Shown here piece by piece: positions 62,120 through 64,000 of a stretch of DNA of 64,000 bases (the stretch's first letter is position 1; every line of letters starts with the position of its first letter). Origin of the DNA: Delftia tsuruhatensis NBRC 16741 (GTDB lineage: Bacteria; Pseudomonadota; Gammaproteobacteria; Burkholderiales; Burkholderiaceae_C); the NCBI RefSeq assembly GCF_001571325.1, contig NZ_BCTO01000032.1, positions 124,001-188,000 of the forward strand, written 5' to 3'. Below the pieces are notes generated by a model. The model was given only the letters and a program-made list of their open reading frames with translations. It did no database searches and had not been told where the DNA came from. Position numbers and translations under genes: made by a program.

Positions 62120-64000
62120 TCATTCGCGTTTGCCTTCCCACGATTGAGATACTTTCGCTGACCCTAGCGTTCGGTGTACTTCGTGATTCAGCAGACGCAT
62201 GGACAGCTCAATCTCCTGATTGATAGCCCTGACCTGATCGCGCTTGTCCGCAGCCTCGCTCGCCTGTACGCTGCGGCGGAACTTGCGGAGATCCGAAATC
62301 TTCTTGTCCAGTGCCTTGGCTGCGTCATGGGCCCTGGCCAGAGGAACGTCAGCCAGCACCGCATCTGCATCCTCGCCGCGCTGAACGCGGGCCTTGAACT
62401 CGTTCTCGCTGACATTGATTCGCTTGAGGTTCTCGTAATAGGCGTTGCTCTGGCCGTTGGCGCCGCGCGTGTTCCCATAGAGCCGGCCTGCCAGAACAAC
62501 CTGGTGCGGCGCCAGTTCCTCGCCAGTGAAAGCGGACGTGGCCATGGCCACGGCCTTGTTCAACTCGCGGCCCACGCCGCCAGTGATCTGTTCCACCAAG
62601 TACTCGATGGCCTCTGGCGTCGGGCTGGCAGCGCCGGGCCGCCATTCGTTGCCGCCCGTCACGGCATTGGCAAAGGTGGCCATCCAGCGGTAAGGCTCCG
62701 CAGTCGAATCCTTCACCCGGCTCGCGCCCGGCGTCGGGTCGTTTGAATTCCGGTCCTCTCGGTAGATCTCCCGTCCTGTCCAGTCCTTGTTGCGAGCCAG
62801 GGCCAGCGCGGGATCAAACCAGGTGGGCGACGCCATCTGCCCCAGATCAGCAGACCCGCCCAGCGGGTTGTAGGCATCGAGGGCCAGCACGGCCATGTCC
62901 AGGACGTGCCCCATTCGGCTCTTGGTCGGGTCGTCATGCACAGCCATCTCCACAATGGTGCGGCCGATGTTGGGGAACACATGGAACCCCAGCGGCAGCG
63001 GGATTGCTACATAGTCCTGCCTGCCCAGCGGGATGATGATCGCCCGCTCCTTCACAAACTCGGGGATCTTCTTCCATTCGTCGTCGGCACCATCGCCGCC
63101 GCCCATCATCAAGTACCCCGCCATGGCCGACGCCATGCCCAGGGCCACGCCACCCATCATGATCTTGCGCCCGGCAGGCCCCGCCAGCGTCTCCAGCATG
63201 CGCTTGTTGCCCTGGATTGCCGCGTTGAGGAACGCAAAGTGCGCCCCCACCACCGAGGTGTTGCGGCCCTTGCGGTTGAAGTTCACCGTGATGTTCTTGG
63301 CGATGCTGGCAGCTTCTTGGCGGCTGATGCCCTGGTCCAGCGCGGCCTTGTAGACACCGAGGCGCGTGGTCGCCTCCAGCGTTTCGTTGAAGTCGGACAG
63401 CCAGCCCAGCAGGGCCCGGCCGCCGGCGGCAGCTGACGTGCTCTGGCCAGCTTGGTCCAGCGCCTTTTGCAGTGCCTTGGCGCGGTCTTTGGGATCGGCA
63501 TACAGGTCGCGGTAGCCTGTCGTGCCGCCATCGAGCTGCAGTTGCTCCCACAGCTGCGCCCATTGGCCAGTGGGTGCGCCCTCTTCCTTGCGCTCGCGGC
63601 GCAGTTCCTTGTAGATGGCGCGCGTGTTCCGGCGGATGTTGCGAAACACCTCGGCCTGCTTGCCGGCCAGTGGCGTAGTGGACAACTGCAGCATGGCGCC
63701 CTGTAGATCGCGCGCCAGGTTCATGACACCGAACACAGGGTTGTACTGGGTATTCACAGATGCGAACCAGCGCGTGATCCAGGCTGCAATCCGAGTGAAG
63801 CGGTCCAGTTCCATGGCGTCCAGGTTCTTCATGGCCACGGCCAACCGCACGGCCTTCTCGTTGCGCTCGTTGAAGACGATGTACCGATCCTTGCCGCCAA
63901 TGCGCACCGTCACCACGTTGTCGCGCGCCTTGGCGCCCTGATCCACCATGGTCTTGACCAGGCCCGTATCCGGGTCCAGCGCCTTCTTCTTGGGCAGTTC
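62120..64000 (-). CDS. Large phage polyvalent protein, LPD38-type C-terminal part (5' end outside window)
   Basis: The frame stays open to the right edge (the ATG at 63949 is internal), so only the C-terminal 626 codons are seen. The region NTQYNPVFGVMNLARDLQGAMLQL and the following helices with a hydrophobic segment (KIMMGGVALGMASAMAGYLMMGG) fit the LPD38 domain of large phage or integrative-element proteins that are delivered or packaged with DNA. The C-terminal 100 residues form a charged coiled coil. Related proteins can carry toxins or nucleases in the N-terminal part, which is not visible here. Confidence 0.7.
   Translation of the reverse strand, partial: ELPKKKALDPDTGLVKTMVDQGAKARDNVVTVRIGGKDRYIVFNERNEKAVRLAVAMKNLDAMELDRFTRIAAWITRWFASVNTQYNPVFGVMNLARDLQGAMLQLSTTPLAGKQAEVFRNIRRNTRAIYKELRRERKEEGAPTGQWAQLWEQLQLDGGTTGYRDLYADPKDRAKALQKALDQAGQSTSAAAGGRALLGWLSDFNETLEATTRLGVYKAALDQGISRQEAASIAKNITVNFNRKGRNTSVVGAHFAFLNAAIQGNKRMLETLAGPAGRKIMMGGVALGMASAMAGYLMMGGGDGADDEWKKIPEFVKERAIIIPLGRQDYVAIPLPLGFHVFPNIGRTIVEMAVHDDPTKSRMGHVLDMAVLALDAYNPLGGSADLGQMASPTWFDPALALARNKDWTGREIYREDRNSNDPTPGASRVKDSTAEPYRWMATFANAVTGGNEWRPGAASPTPEAIEYLVEQITGGVGRELNKAVAMATSAFTGEELAPHQVVLAGRLYGNTRGANGQSNAYYENLKRINVSENEFKARVQRGEDADAVLADVPLARAHDAAKALDKKISDLRKFRRSVQASEAADKRDQVRAINQEIELSMRLLNHEVHRTLGSAKVSQSWEGKRE

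Overview
The window is GC-rich chromosomal DNA of a beta-proteobacterium, most likely a Comamonadaceae member (Delftia, Comamonas or Acidovorax type). This is inferred from codon and base use, five orphan Bug-type solute-binding proteins, an imuA-imuB-dnaE2 cassette behind a LexA box, an IPTL-CTERM protein and many small catabolic clusters. The genus is not proven by the sequence. Genes are densely packed up to about 55 kb; after that a lower-GC accessory region begins.

Layout. 1-3971: end of a tetrathionate reductase operon (ttrC partial, ttrA). 3972-8987: an efflux operon tetR-emrB-emrA-oprM with a nested palindromic operator abutting the tetR start. 9054-10624: a RluA-type pseudouridine synthase and an AbrB/PIN toxin-antitoxin pair. 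10689-17128: a GntR regulator divergent from SDR, BKACE (DUF849), SMP-30 lactonase and two MFS genes, which looks like one catabolic unit. 17276-20730: AsmA-like protein, ModE-like regulator and TrmO-like protein. 20766-26565: LexA-controlled mutasome imuA-imuB-dnaE2. 26623-31825: HD-GYP protein, 3-oxoacid CoA-transferase scoAB with a divergent PAS-LuxR regulator, and a catalase with an OxyR-like site. 31843-35052: NTF2-like protein and 2,4-dienoyl-CoA reductase, divergent from a PadR regulator with two operator-like repeats.

35110-44611 is the most striking metabolic region: nine minus-strand genes (SMP-30 lactonase, two LigI-like amidohydrolases, four Bug binding proteins, a 2-hydroxyacid dehydrogenase and a RraA/LigK-like aldolase) behind a divergent IclR regulator. 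It looks like an uncharacterised lactone/hydroxyacid route ending in aldol cleavage. 44652-54974 holds a DUF945 protein, a probable fluoroacetate dehalogenase divergent from a LysR gene, an AhpD-like protein, a MocR/arylamine N-acetyltransferase pair, and a LacI-controlled Bug plus enolase-superfamily sugar-acid dehydratase with two matching operators.

54975-64000 is accessory DNA: a dead IS3-family element, a truncated H-NS-like protein, an orphan protein with a Gly/Ser-rich beta segment (possibly pore-forming), remnants of a phage lysis cassette and integrase, a 3' tRNA-Lys fragment with its terminator (an attachment-site scar), then a collagen-like/IPTL-CTERM gene pair and the open end of a large phage LPD38-type protein. 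The tRNA fragment probably separates two integrated elements.
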